Of a stretch of 64,000 nt of DNA, positions 51,203-59,455 are shown piece after piece (the first letter of the stretch is position 1; the number at the start of each line of letters is the position of its first letter). Made by a program: the position numbers and the translations under genes. The DNA is from Streptomyces cadmiisoli. Lineage in GTDB: Bacteria; Actinomycetota; Actinomycetes; Streptomycetales; Streptomycetaceae. Location: NCBI RefSeq assembly GCF_003261055.1, contig NZ_CP030073.1:8742001-8806000 (forward strand). The letters run 5' to 3'. The notes beneath the pieces were generated by a model, which searched no databases, was not told where the DNA came from, and saw nothing but the letters and a program-made list of their open reading frames with translations.

Positions 51203-52523
51203 TCATGCCTGGGTGGCTTGTCGCTGGTGGTGGCTGTCCTGGGATCGGGCCTGGTGGCGGCGTCGCCAGTGGGACCAGTCGAGCCGGTGGGCCGTATCGT
51301 GGACGTGTTGGACGACGAGCGCAATGAACAGGCGCTGGATCTCGTTGCAGGTGAGCGATATCAGTCCGTCGGGCCTGGGGTCGCGGGCGTGTTCGTCGGC
51401 ACGGACGATCGTGAGGAAGGCATGGGCGAGCATCGCGAGGGTGACCCAGCGGTGCCGGGATGTCCAGCGTCTGACCCGGTGTTCGTCCGGTCGGGCCAGG
51501 CCTTTGCCGGACGGGAAGATCTCCTCGATCGTCCATCTGCGTCCGGCAACCCGCACCAGGGTGGACAGCGGAACCCGGATTGCTGAGTAACAGCGGAAGA
51601 AGGCGAGTTCGCCGGTGCGCCGGCCCTGCGGCGGACGAGCAGGTGGTGGTGACCGGGCCGGTCGTCGGCGAAGTTGGCCAAAGCCCAGTCGTAGAAGCGG
51701 TGGCCCTTGGCTCCGGCGCCGGCGGAGAGCTTTTACCAGGCTCGCTTCGGCAGCTTTTTGACCAGGGTGTCAGCCCGGAGCTTGCCCGCACGGGTGGTGA
51801 TCTGGTGGTCGCGGGCGACGGCGAGGACGTAGCCGATCGCGTCTCTCCAGCTCGGTTCGCAGGTGCGGATTGCCCCGCAGACCTCATCGCCGGCGACCCA
51901 GGAAGCGGGAACACCGGCGTCCAGGGCGCAGCCGATCATACGTGTGGCGAGTGCAGGTTTCATCGTGAAGCCGACAGTGTCGGGCATCCCGGCATCCCGG
52001 CATCCCGGCAGCGGGCCGGGTCCTCGGTCCAGGAGCGCGGAACGTACAGTTCCCGGTCGATCGCCGCATGGCCCCGCCGGGTGGAGTAGGCGAGATAAAC
52101 AGCAAACCTGGCTGTTCTCGATGCGTCCGGCGGTGCCCGCGTACTGACGCTGCACGCCCACCGTGGCGGGCCCTTCTTGAGATCACCGGTCTCGTCGACG
52201 ACCAGGACTGCTGTGGCGTCGTGCAGTTCCTCGACGACGAAGCCACGGATGTCGTCGCGTACGGCGTCGGCGTCCCATTTGGCCCTCGACAGCAGATGCT
52301 GCAGTCCGTCCGGGGTCGCGTTCCCGGCATGTTCGGCGAGCGGCCAGCAGTTCTTGCGCGGCAGGTCCGACAACAAGCCGAGCACGAACGCCCCTGCCCG
52401 CCGCCGTGGTTCCACCCGGGCGAACCGTCCCGCGATACGGCCCATCAGGACCTGGAACGTCTCCTGCCACCGGGCAGGATCTATGCTGTGACCTGCGGCG
52501 ACCGTCTGATCTTCTGTCTTCAC
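51203..52523 (-). pseudogene. Frameshifted IS701-family transposase
   Basis: Starting at GTG 52523, the first frame reads DPARWQETFQVLMGRIAGRF through VLVVDETGDLKKG with the first catalytic Asp. The reading then passes through at least three other frames: VGVQRQYAGTAGRIENSQV, KPALATRMIGCALDAGVPAS, ANFADDRPGHHHLLVRRR and finally WTIEEIFPSGKGLARPDEH to a stop at 51203. All parts of an IS701 transposase are present but the repeated frame changes make it inactive. A run of near-repeats GGCATCCC (51983-52010) is one lesion. Confidence 0.85.
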
Positions 52524-52569
52524 GCACCGATGATCACCGGTGGCTGCACCCGTTCCCAGACCGGCCCTG

Positions 52570-52827
52570 ATGAGCAGGATCACGGTCGGGGTCGAAGTGC
52601 CAGCTCTGGAGTTGAGTCGGCCGGTGCACATGTCCTCCCGAGAGATCCGCATACCCCTGAATGCGGTCGTTGCAGTCCTGCAGGACCTGAACGAGTTCGT
52701 GGTTTCCCTCGACCAGCTCGGATCCCGCATCGCATTCGGAACTGCCCACGAGCCTGCGCGTTTCATCTGGGGTTGCGTCCGGATCATGATCGGAAAAGCG
52801 AAAGTGCCTTCTGAGCTGCAACGATGA
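52570..52827 (+). CDS. Possible truncated passenger protein
   Basis: An 85-residue frame (SRITVGVEVPALELSRPVHM, then LNAVVAVLQDLNEFVVSLDQ) with protein-like hydrophobic and acidic patterning, between the IS701 transposase and the IS1380 element. Its last residues run into the hairpin at 52800, so the natural C-terminus seems to be lost. No family is recognised and no clear RBS is seen; it may be spurious. Confidence 0.3.
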   Translation: MSRITVGVEVPALELSRPVHMSSREIRIPLNAVVAVLQDLNEFVVSLDQLGSRIAFGTAHEPARFIWGCVRIMIGKAKVPSELQR

Positions 52828-52870
52828 GGCTTGTCTAGGGTCTCGATCGTTCCAGCGGGAAGGCACTTTC
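52800..52870. repeat. Inverted repeat upstream of the IS1380 transposase
   Basis: GAAAGTGCCTTC at 52800-52811 is exactly inverted at 52859-52870. The outer arms continue imperfectly to AACGAT and ATCGTT, with CTAG in the loop. This is a strong cruciform or hairpin just before the transposase GTG. It could be the element end or a translation-control hairpin that limits transposase synthesis. Confidence 0.7.
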
Positions 52871-52873
52871 TGC

Positions 52874-54280
52874 GTGCACACTACCCGGTCACGCCCCAAG
52901 CTCGTCGTCAGCGCCGACGGGCACGGGGTGGTCAGCCATGCCGGCTCGCGTCTACTCGCGGATCTGGCCGACGCCACCGCACTGACCAGCGCTTTCTCCG
53001 ACGCTCTGTGCCGACTGCGGCCTCGTGGCACCGGGCACGACCCCGGCCGCGTCGCGGTGGACCTCGCGGTGATGCTCGCCGACGGCGGCGAGGCGATCGC
53101 CGACCTGGCCGTGCTGCGCGACCAGCGCGACGTGTTCGGCCCCGTCGCCTCCACTCCGACCGCCTGGCGGGTACTGGCAGGCATCGACACCGCGACTCTG
53201 AACGCCCTGCGGGCAGCTCGGGCCAGGGCCCGCGAGGTCGCCTGGCTGCAAGCAGACGAGACTGGACACGCCATACCCGCCTCGCAGGCCGGAGGCCGTG
53301 AACTGCCCGGCCTGGTCCTGGACATCGACGCCACCCTGGTCACCTGCCACTCCGAGAAGGAACAGGCCGCCGCCACCTACAAACGCGGCTTCGGCTACCA
53401 CCCACTGCTCTGCTTCCTGGACAACACCGGCGAGGCCCTGGCAGGTCTCCTGCGACCGGGCAACGCCGGAGCGAACACCGCAGCCGACCACGTCGCCCTC
53501 CTCGACCAGGCCCTCGCACAGATCCCCGACGCTCACCGCCACGGCACCCCAGTCCTCATCCGCGCCGACAGCGCGGGCAGCGCCAAAGCCTTCCTCGCTC
53601 ACATCCGGGCCCTGCGGGAACGCGGGATCCACACCTTCTTCTCCGTCGGGTATCCCGTCACCGAGCCAGTCCGTCGCGCGATCCGGGCCCTGCCCGAGCA
53701 CGTCTGGCACCCCGCGCTGGAACAAGACGGTGCCTTGCGCGCCAGTGCCGAGGTCGCCGAGCTGACCGGCCTGGTCGACCTCACCGGATACCCGGACGGC
53801 ACCCGCATCATCGTCCGCCGCGAGCGTCCCCACCCCGGCGCCCAGCTGTCCCTCTTCGACCAGGACGAAGGCATGCGCCACCAGGTCTTCCTCACCGACT
53901 CGCCCGTCGCAGGCAGCGGCTCGATCCAGCACCTGGAGGTCCGCCACCGTGCCCACGCCCGGGTCGAGGACCACATCCGCTGCGGCAAGACCACCGGCTT
54001 CGGTCGCTTCCCCTCCCGCCACTTCGCGATCAACCAGGTCTGGCTGGAGCTGTCCCTGACCGCGGTCGACCTGCTGGCCTGGACGCGAACCCTGCTACTG
54101 GACGGCGAGTTGGCCACCGCCGAGCCCAAGAAGCTCCGCTACCGGCTCCTGCACGCCGCAGCCCGGATCACGGGCGGAGCCCGTCGCCTACGGCTACGGA
54201 TCACCACTACCTGGCCCTGGCGCCACGAGCTGACCGCCGCGTTCAGCCGCCTCGTCGCACTGCCCCGACCGGCCACGTGA
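52874..54280 (+). CDS. IS1380-family transposase
   Basis: A 468-residue DDE transposase, full length for the IS1380 family, starting at GTG. Catalytic regions are LPGLVLDIDATLVTCHSEKE (first Asp), VLIRADSAGSAKAFLAHI (second Asp) and a late Glu region near RAHARVEDHIRCGKTTGFGR. The N-terminal part (PKLVVSADGHGVVSHAGSRLL) is typical. No frameshift or internal stop is seen, so it may be active. The right-hand element end is not identified. It is oriented opposite to the interrupted IS701 transposase. Confidence 0.92.
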   Translation: MHTTRSRPKLVVSADGHGVVSHAGSRLLADLADATALTSAFSDALCRLRPRGTGHDPGRVAVDLAVMLADGGEAIADLAVLRDQRDVFGPVASTPTAWRVLAGIDTATLNALRAARARAREVAWLQADETGHAIPASQAGGRELPGLVLDIDATLVTCHSEKEQAAATYKRGFGYHPLLCFLDNTGEALAGLLRPGNAGANTAADHVALLDQALAQIPDAHRHGTPVLIRADSAGSAKAFLAHIRALRERGIHTFFSVGYPVTEPVRRAIRALPEHVWHPALEQDGALRASAEVAELTGLVDLTGYPDGTRIIVRRERPHPGAQLSLFDQDEGMRHQVFLTDSPVAGSGSIQHLEVRHRAHARVEDHIRCGKTTGFGRFPSRHFAINQVWLELSLTAVDLLAWTRTLLLDGELATAEPKKLRYRLLHAAARITGGARRLRLRITTTWPWRHELTAAFSRLVALPRPAT

Positions 54281-54445
54281 CAGACAAGACCGCCACTGAC
54301 CACCCACGACCCGAGGACCCAGGAGCACCCGGCCATCGCGCCGGGCCTGCGGCATGCCCACCATCCAACAGCAGCCCCACGACCTCCGGCACGGGCGTTC
54401 ACCCAGCTCAGCCGACCCGAACCGAAACACGGAGGCGAGCACACC

Positions 54446-54631
54446 ATCGGTAAGTTCATCGTCGACTGGGATGTCGCCCGGCGCCTGTCCCGAGCACGAC
54501 ACGTCATCAGTGTCGCGCTGGACGAGCAACTGAGCGAAGAAGACAACGCCGAGATCGATGCCCCGTGTGATCAGGGCCGCTTCTACGGCATGGACAGCAC
54601 CATCAGCCCCTCCACTGACCACTTCAGCTGA
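54446..54631 (+). pseudogene. C-terminal coding remnant
   Basis: A 61-codon frame without a start codon reads IGKFIVDWDVARRLSRARHV then SVALDEQLSEEDNAEIDAP and ends at a stop. Composition and codon bias look like real coding sequence. It lies between the IS1380 transposase and the right IS701 repeat and may be the tail of a passenger or host gene cut by the insertion. No family is recognised. Confidence 0.35.
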
Positions 54632-54705
54632 GGCACCAAGCGCATCGGGCCGGACCAATCGAGACGGGGATCAGTTCGGCCCGAGGCCTGGTACCGGGCT
54701 AGCAA

Positions 54706-54728
54706 GATCACGATCTACAGCTGGAGTA
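54706..54728 (-). repeat. IS701-type terminal inverted repeat (right)
   Basis: Read on the reverse strand it is TACTCCAGCTGTAGATCG plus five bases. It is followed by TTAG at 54729-54732. It pairs with the repeat at 51178 (20 of 23) and even better with the one at 49427 (22 of 23). Confidence 0.8.
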
Positions 54729-54769
54729 TTAGACACTCAAGAGTCCCGGGGCGCGATACAGTGCGCGCC

Positions 54770-55066
54770 GTGGACATACCTGGCTGGTTGGTCTGGATCG
54801 TTCTCGGTCTGGCCGTCTTGCAGGCCCTCGGCCTCGTTCCCGTAATCCGGCGACTGCGCGGATCCGATCCGTCGGTGCGCTTGAACGCGCGCCTTGATCT
54901 GCTGGACGTCGTCGGCTCTCTGCTGCTCCTCGGCGGGCTGCTGCTGAGTTTCGCAGTGGCGGAATCTTGGTTCTGGCTCACCGTCGCCGGCTTCGCGCTC
55001 ATGGCTGCCGTCTACGCTGCGAAGGGTGTCCACTGGCTCGGCGCTCGCCGCCGTCCCACGACCTGA
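54770..55066 (+). CDS. Small membrane protein
   Basis: A 98-residue protein starting at GTG with three hydrophobic segments: GWLVWIVLGLAVLQALGLVP, DVVGSLLLLGGLLLSFAVAE and WFWLTVAGFALMAAVYAA, and a basic C-terminus (RRRPTT). It belongs to a type of short Streptomyces membrane proteins without known role. A GTG nine bases upstream (54761) is an alternative start; neither has a strong RBS. It begins about 40 bases outside the IS701 right end, so its promoter may have been altered by the insertion. Confidence 0.65.
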   Translation: MDIPGWLVWIVLGLAVLQALGLVPVIRRLRGSDPSVRLNARLDLLDVVGSLLLLGGLLLSFAVAESWFWLTVAGFALMAAVYAAKGVHWLGARRRPTT

Positions 55067-55110
55067 TCCAGATGACAGGCTCTAACCGCTAGATGATCTA
55101 GTCCAAGGGA

Positions 55111-55665
55111 TCAGTGATCGTAGGCGATGCGGCCTCGGTGCCTTTCGAGGTGAAGCTGTTCCTTGAGGGTCTCGTTGATCGATTCGATGACCTGTCGCAG
55201 CGGCTTGAACAGGCCTGCGCCAGGCCGTTCCCGTTGAAGGGCAGCCTGCAGCAACTGGACTCCATGCTTGGCTAGTTCGCATTCGAAACCACGGCCGAAG
55301 TGGTTCTTGTCGCCGATGAGAGTCTGTCGGGGGCGCCCCTCGCGGAAGCTCGTTGTGGCTCCACACCGAAGGGGTGGTGGCCAGGATCCGGTTGACGCTT
55401 CGTATCAGATCGGCGGCCTTGCGCGGCCGCTTGTTGTAGCCGGGCTGCTGGGGCAGGTAGGGGAAGAGGTGGTGCAGGTGGGCACGGGCATGGCGGAGCC
55501 ACTTCGCCTCGGAGGCGTAGCCGAGTATGGCCTGATTGTGGCGAGGGTGACCAGTGCGGCATCGCTCAGGCGGGGCGTAATGCCGACCGGCGGGCACCAC
55601 GGCGCCGGGGGGATGCTCCTTCAGCATGTCGTTCGGGTCGTCGCATAGGGTGCTGTCGCGAGGGT
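55111..55665 (-). pseudogene. Degenerate IS982-family transposase
   Basis: The reverse strand carries QAILGYASEAKWLRHARAHL, then HHLFPYLPQQPGYNKRPRKA and ADLIRSVNRILAT, typical of IS982 transposases. In another frame the C-terminal QVIESINETLKEQLHLERHR follows. The central catalytic part between them is missing and the frames differ, so it is an internally deleted relic. No inverted repeats are assigned. Confidence 0.8.
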
Positions 55666-55753
55666 GTCCACGTCGTTCGTCACAAAACGATCTTGGACAC
55701 CCTCGTTCTCGTCTCCGCAGACACCCCTTGGACGACACCACCAGGAGGAACCA

Positions 55754-56143
55754 GTGTCATACCCGCCGCTGCTCACCCCCGACGAGAAGCTCGCCGACGC
55801 GAAGAAGCTGTTGAGCCTCCCGCCTATCGTCGTGATCTGCGGCTCCACCCGCTTCATGACCGAGATGAACGAGGCCGATCTGCGGGAGACCAAAGCCGGA
55901 AAGGTTGTCGTCAAACCGGGCTGTGACATGAAGTCGCAGCACGAACTTTGGGCCGATCCAGTCGAGGCCGAGGCACTGAAGGTTGGACTCGACGATCTGC
56001 ACCGGGCGAAGATCCGGCTCGCTGACGAGGTGCTCGTAGTCGGCGACTACATCGGAGACAGCACCCGAGCCGAGATCGCCTACGCCCGGTCGCTGGGCAA
56101 GCCCGTGCGGTTCACGCACCCCGAAGTCGACGCTGACGCCTGA
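55754..56143 (+). CDS. Nucleoside deoxyribosyltransferase-like (DUF4406-type) protein
   Basis: A 129-residue cytosolic protein starting at GTG behind AGGAGG (55743-55748). IVVICGSTRFMTEMNEADLR near residue 29 and VLVVGDYIGDSTRAEIAYAR near 95 match the small nucleoside 2-deoxyribosyltransferase-like fold, in which the late acidic residue acts as nucleophile. Such proteins act on nucleotides or nucleoside sugars and are frequent in phages and mobile DNA. It sits alone between an IS982 relic and an IS1182 element. Activity is inferred from fold only. Confidence 0.78.
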   Translation: MSYPPLLTPDEKLADAKKLLSLPPIVVICGSTRFMTEMNEADLRETKAGKVVVKPGCDMKSQHELWADPVEAEALKVGLDDLHRAKIRLADEVLVVGDYIGDSTRAEIAYARSLGKPVRFTHPEVDADA

Positions 56144-56257
56144 CCACCCGCTGCCGCCTCGACAACCAGGGCCGGCAGCCCGCCGCCTGACCGTCTCGCG
56201 GTGGCTTCGGCCCCGCCCACCCCGCACCCTCCGCAGTCATCCCTTGGAATTGATCAT

Positions 56258-57968
56258 CTAGAAGGCTGCTGAAAATCTCGGGTTCTGGCCCCGGCTCGGT
56301 GGAGTTGGGGCCAGTCTTGTGAGCATGCAGGGGGAATGGGCTGGGGAGTTGGTCGGGCCGGATGTGTGGGAGACCTGCCGGGAGTTGATCCCGGCCGGGA
56401 GTGTGTTCGCGTTCCTGGCCGAACATCGCGAGGCGCTGTTCCCGCCGTCGATGTTCGCGGACATGTATCCCTCGTCCAACGGGCGGCCGAGTCTGCCGCC
56501 GCAGGTGCTGGCCGCGACGGTGGTGTTGCAGAGCCTGCAGGGGCTGTCGGATTTCGAGACGGTCCAGGAACTGCGGTGTGACCTGCGGTGGAAGGCCGCT
56601 TGCGGGCTCGGGCTGTACGACATGGCGTTCGATCCGTCGCTGCTGACGTACTTCCGGCGTCGGCTGCGTCATTCGGCCGATCCGATGCGGATCTTCACCA
56701 AGGTCAAAGAGGTCGTGGCCGCGACCGGTGTGCTCAAGGGCAGGCAGCGGCGGGCGCTGGACTCCACCGTGCTCGATGACGCGGTGGCCACCCAGGACAC
56801 CGTCACCCAGATCATCTCCGCGATCCGCCGGGTGATCCGCGAGGTTCCCGGCGCGGAGGAGGTGGCCGCGGGGCACTGCCGGGCGCACGACTACACCGAC
56901 CCGGGCAAGCCGAGGATCGCCTGGGACGACGAGTCGGCCCGCGCCGCGCTGGCCGACGCGCTGGTCACCGACGCCCTCAACCTGCTCGGGCGCCTGCCCG
57001 AGCAGAACCTGGGCGAGAAGGCGGCGAACGCGGTCGGCCTGCTGGCCCTGGTCGCCGGCCAGGACGTGGAACCCGCCGAGGACTCCGACGGGCGCGATGG
57101 CCGCTGGCGTATCGCGAAGCGCACGGTGGCGGACCGGGCGGTGTCCACCGTCGACCCCGACACACGGCACATCCACAAGAACCGCACCCGTCACCAGGAC
57201 GGCTTTAAAGGGCATGCGTCTTTCGAGCCGGAGACCGGCCTGTTCACGGCCGTCGCCCTGACCAGCGGCTACGGTCCCGACAATCACGAGGCCGCCGTCG
57301 CCTGCGAACTTCTGGAGGGGGAGGACGGCGAGTTAACCGTGCTCGGCGACTCTGCCTACGGCACCGGGGACCTGCGCGCACAACTGCAGGCCGACGGCCA
57401 CACCCTGGTGATCAAGCCGCCACCGCTGCGGCAGGCCGTCCCCGGTGGCTACACCATCGATGATTTCCGTATCGACCAGGCCGCCGGCACCGCAACCTGC
57501 CCGGCCGGACACACCGCCAACCTCGGCCAGATCAAGGCAGGCAGCGCCCGCACCGCCCAGTTCAAGCGCGCATGCACCGGCTGTCCCCTGCGAGAGCGCT
57601 GCACCACCTCCAAGACCGGACGCACCCTCAACGTCCACCCCCACTACGAGCTGCTGGCCGCCGCCCGGTCACAGGCCGCCACCGACGTCGGCTGGCAGGA
57701 CGAATACCGCCGATGGCGGCCACCTGTCGAACGCGCCATCGCCTGGCTCGTCGCCAAGGGCAACCGCCGGGTTCCCTACCGAGGCGTCATCGCCAACAAC
57801 ATCTGGCTCCACCACCGCGCCGCCGCTCTCAACCTCCGCCGACTGATCACCCTCGGACTCACCCGCACCAACACCACCTGGCACCTCGCCCCTGCCACCG
57901 CATAGCGAAAAGGGCCGCCCGGCCTACGGCCGGACAGCCCCACAACAAGATTTTCAGCAGCCTTCTAG
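56258..57968. mobile_element. IS1182-family insertion sequence
   Basis: CTAGAAGGCTGCTGAAAATC at the left end is exactly inverted at the right end (to 57968). The outermost CTAG may be a palindromic target duplication, giving an element of about 1.7 kb. It encloses one intact transposase gene. A short hairpin (GGCCTACGGCC region near 57922) lies after the transposase. Confidence 0.9.
56325..57905 (+). CDS. IS1182-family transposase
   Basis: A 526-residue transposase, full length for the family. The N-terminal region (SVFAFLAEHREALFPPSMFA, NGRPSLPPQVLAATVVLQSL) contains the DNA-binding part. DDE regions include RRALDSTVLDDAVAT (first Asp), LTVLGDSAYGTGDLRAQL (second Asp) and a late Glu near RPPVERAIAWLVAKGNRRV. 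Four cysteines (CTGCPLRERC) form a possible zinc site. No frameshift is seen. The ATG at 56325 is preferred over GTG at 56319 because family members commonly begin MQGEW-like; this is not certain. Confidence 0.93.
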   Translation: MQGEWAGELVGPDVWETCRELIPAGSVFAFLAEHREALFPPSMFADMYPSSNGRPSLPPQVLAATVVLQSLQGLSDFETVQELRCDLRWKAACGLGLYDMAFDPSLLTYFRRRLRHSADPMRIFTKVKEVVAATGVLKGRQRRALDSTVLDDAVATQDTVTQIISAIRRVIREVPGAEEVAAGHCRAHDYTDPGKPRIAWDDESARAALADALVTDALNLLGRLPEQNLGEKAANAVGLLALVAGQDVEPAEDSDGRDGRWRIAKRTVADRAVSTVDPDTRHIHKNRTRHQDGFKGHASFEPETGLFTAVALTSGYGPDNHEAAVACELLEGEDGELTVLGDSAYGTGDLRAQLQADGHTLVIKPPPLRQAVPGGYTIDDFRIDQAAGTATCPAGHTANLGQIKAGSARTAQFKRACTGCPLRERCTTSKTGRTLNVHPHYELLAAARSQAATDVGWQDEYRRWRPPVERAIAWLVAKGNRRVPYRGVIANNIWLHHRAAALNLRRLITLGLTRTNTTWHLAPATA

Positions 57969-58259
57969 GCGCACTACTTCTTCTTGGCCTGGGTCTTGCT
58001 GGGGACGCCGACCTGCCACCCGCAGCAGGACGCGCGTCACGGTGCCAACACGCAGTGGTCCGAGAAGGAGCGCGGGGCGCGGTGGCGAACATCAACTTGG
58101 GCAGCGGCGGTCATTCGTGGCCGCTTCGAGCGCTGAACTGGGCGAACGTATGGCACGCGTTCCTTCTGGGCTCGACTGCCTTCACGGTGGTTCGCTGCTG
58201 CTCCCCGCTCGATCTTGTGCGGTAGTGATGCCGAGCAGCGGCTTCCAGGAGGAGATCAG

Positions 58260-59132
58260 TTGGCCACGCCCCATTCCTCGATCCCCTCCTTCAGCCCGGA
58301 TGCCCGACTGCTAGCGTCCCGCACCATGTGGGCTCGAGAGATTGTGGCCGGCCGACCAGCTTGGCGGCACACCCCCTCCGGTGTGATCTTCCGGGCTGTT
58401 CCCGGTGGGACGTTCCGGATGGGCTTGTCCGACGCGGAACTGGACGCAGTTCGTGCCATCGAGCGGGCCGACGGCGCTGATGACGACCTCGAAGCGTTCT
58501 TTGCCGGGGCTGTTCGGGCCCGGCCGGTGCGAGAAGTACGGGTCGAGCCGTTCCTGATCGCCCGGCATCCGCTGACGGTGACGCAAGTACGGCACTGGCT
58601 GCCCGAGTACGAGGATGGTTTCGCCGACTCGGCTTCGAGCACGGCCCGGTTCGAGACTGACTTGGATGGCCTGCTTGGGACGTTGCCGTTCCGGCTGCCC
58701 AGCGAGGCGGAGTGGGAGTATGCGGCCCGGGCAGGTACGACAACCCTGACCTTCCACGGGGATGAGAGGCCGGACGAGGACCAGGTGCTGGACGACTTTG
58801 CCGACGAGGAGCGCACTGCCGCGGCTGAGAACGCCTTCGGGCTGGCGGCGATGGGGTCGGCAAACGAAATCTGTGCTGACGAGTGGATCCCGCATTTCAT
58901 GGACGCGCCGGTGGACGCACGCCCGCGCACCGGGGACGGACCGCGGGTGGTGCGCGGAGGGGCCGGCGACCTGTATCCGTGGCAGGGCTGCGACGAGTGG
59001 CTGCTGTTGCTCTCCGCCACCCGCTACGAGTTCCAGGACTTCACCGCCGTCCGCCCGGTTGCACCTGTGCCAACCGGGCAGGGGCATGCAGAGCACACGG
59101 CCAATGGACCGGACCAGGCCAGTACGTTGTGA
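58260..59132 (+). CDS. SUMF1/formylglycine-generating-enzyme-fold protein
   Basis: A 290-residue protein starting at TTG with AGGAGGAG seven bases upstream. GVIFRAVPGGTFRMGLSDAE near residue 43, FLIARHPLTVTQVRHWLPEY near 100, PFRLPSEAEWEYAARAGT near 145, ANEICADEWIP near 205 and RVVRGGAGDLYP near 235 define the FGE-sulfatase/SUMF1 fold. The C-terminal catalytic cysteine pair of true formylglycine enzymes is absent (one Cys remains, in WQGCDEW), so sulfatase activation is unlikely. Relatives include EgtB-like and regulatory lectin-like proteins. No sulfatase gene is nearby. Confidence 0.85.
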   Translation: MATPHSSIPSFSPDARLLASRTMWAREIVAGRPAWRHTPSGVIFRAVPGGTFRMGLSDAELDAVRAIERADGADDDLEAFFAGAVRARPVREVRVEPFLIARHPLTVTQVRHWLPEYEDGFADSASSTARFETDLDGLLGTLPFRLPSEAEWEYAARAGTTTLTFHGDERPDEDQVLDDFADEERTAAAENAFGLAAMGSANEICADEWIPHFMDAPVDARPRTGDGPRVVRGGAGDLYPWQGCDEWLLLLSATRYEFQDFTAVRPVAPVPTGQGHAEHTANGPDQASTL

Positions 59133-59455
59133 CGAACGAAAGTATGGAATGCGCCGCGCTGAGTGAGGGGCGCTGGCCGCCGGGGGACGGGGCCGGCACA
59201 AGGTGCTCAATGCGGGAAAACTTCCGCGACTGCTACCGCATGAGCCTGCTGAACCCTGACGCCCCCGGCACTCTCCTGGAGGATCAGGATGCAGGGTGTG
59301 CCGGTACGGCGCGGGCGATCACATTCGTAGCGAAGAATCGCGCGTCCTCCCTGCCAGGCGGGTAAGGGTTCTGATGCCTGATCGAGCGTGCGTGCGCTGC
59401 CGACCACCCTGCCCGTCCCGCTTCCCGGGGAACCGGCAGGGTGGTTCGTTCCTGG
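59133..59455. other. Intergenic region
   Basis: No gene, repeat or clear terminator is recognised between the convergent SUMF1-fold and GyrB-like genes. Confidence 0.45.

Larger units (their letters stand above)
51178..54728. mobile_element. IS701-type element interrupted by an IS1380-family element
   Basis: Terminal repeats TATTCCAGCTGTAGTTCG at 51178 and, inverted, TACTCCAGCTGTAGATCG at 54706-54728 match at 20 of 23 positions. Both ends are flanked by TTAG (51174-51177 and 54729-54732), the expected IS701 target duplication. Inside are a multiply frameshifted IS701 transposase (leftward) ending two bases inside the left repeat, and a complete-looking IS1380-type transposase (rightward). 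The 3.55-kb size is explained by the IS1380 insertion. The outer repeat at 49427 is an alternative left partner. Confidence 0.7.

Noticed and set aside
58260..59132. Formylglycine-generating enzyme activating sulfatases
   Set aside because: The required cysteine pair is missing and there is no sulfatase gene in the window.
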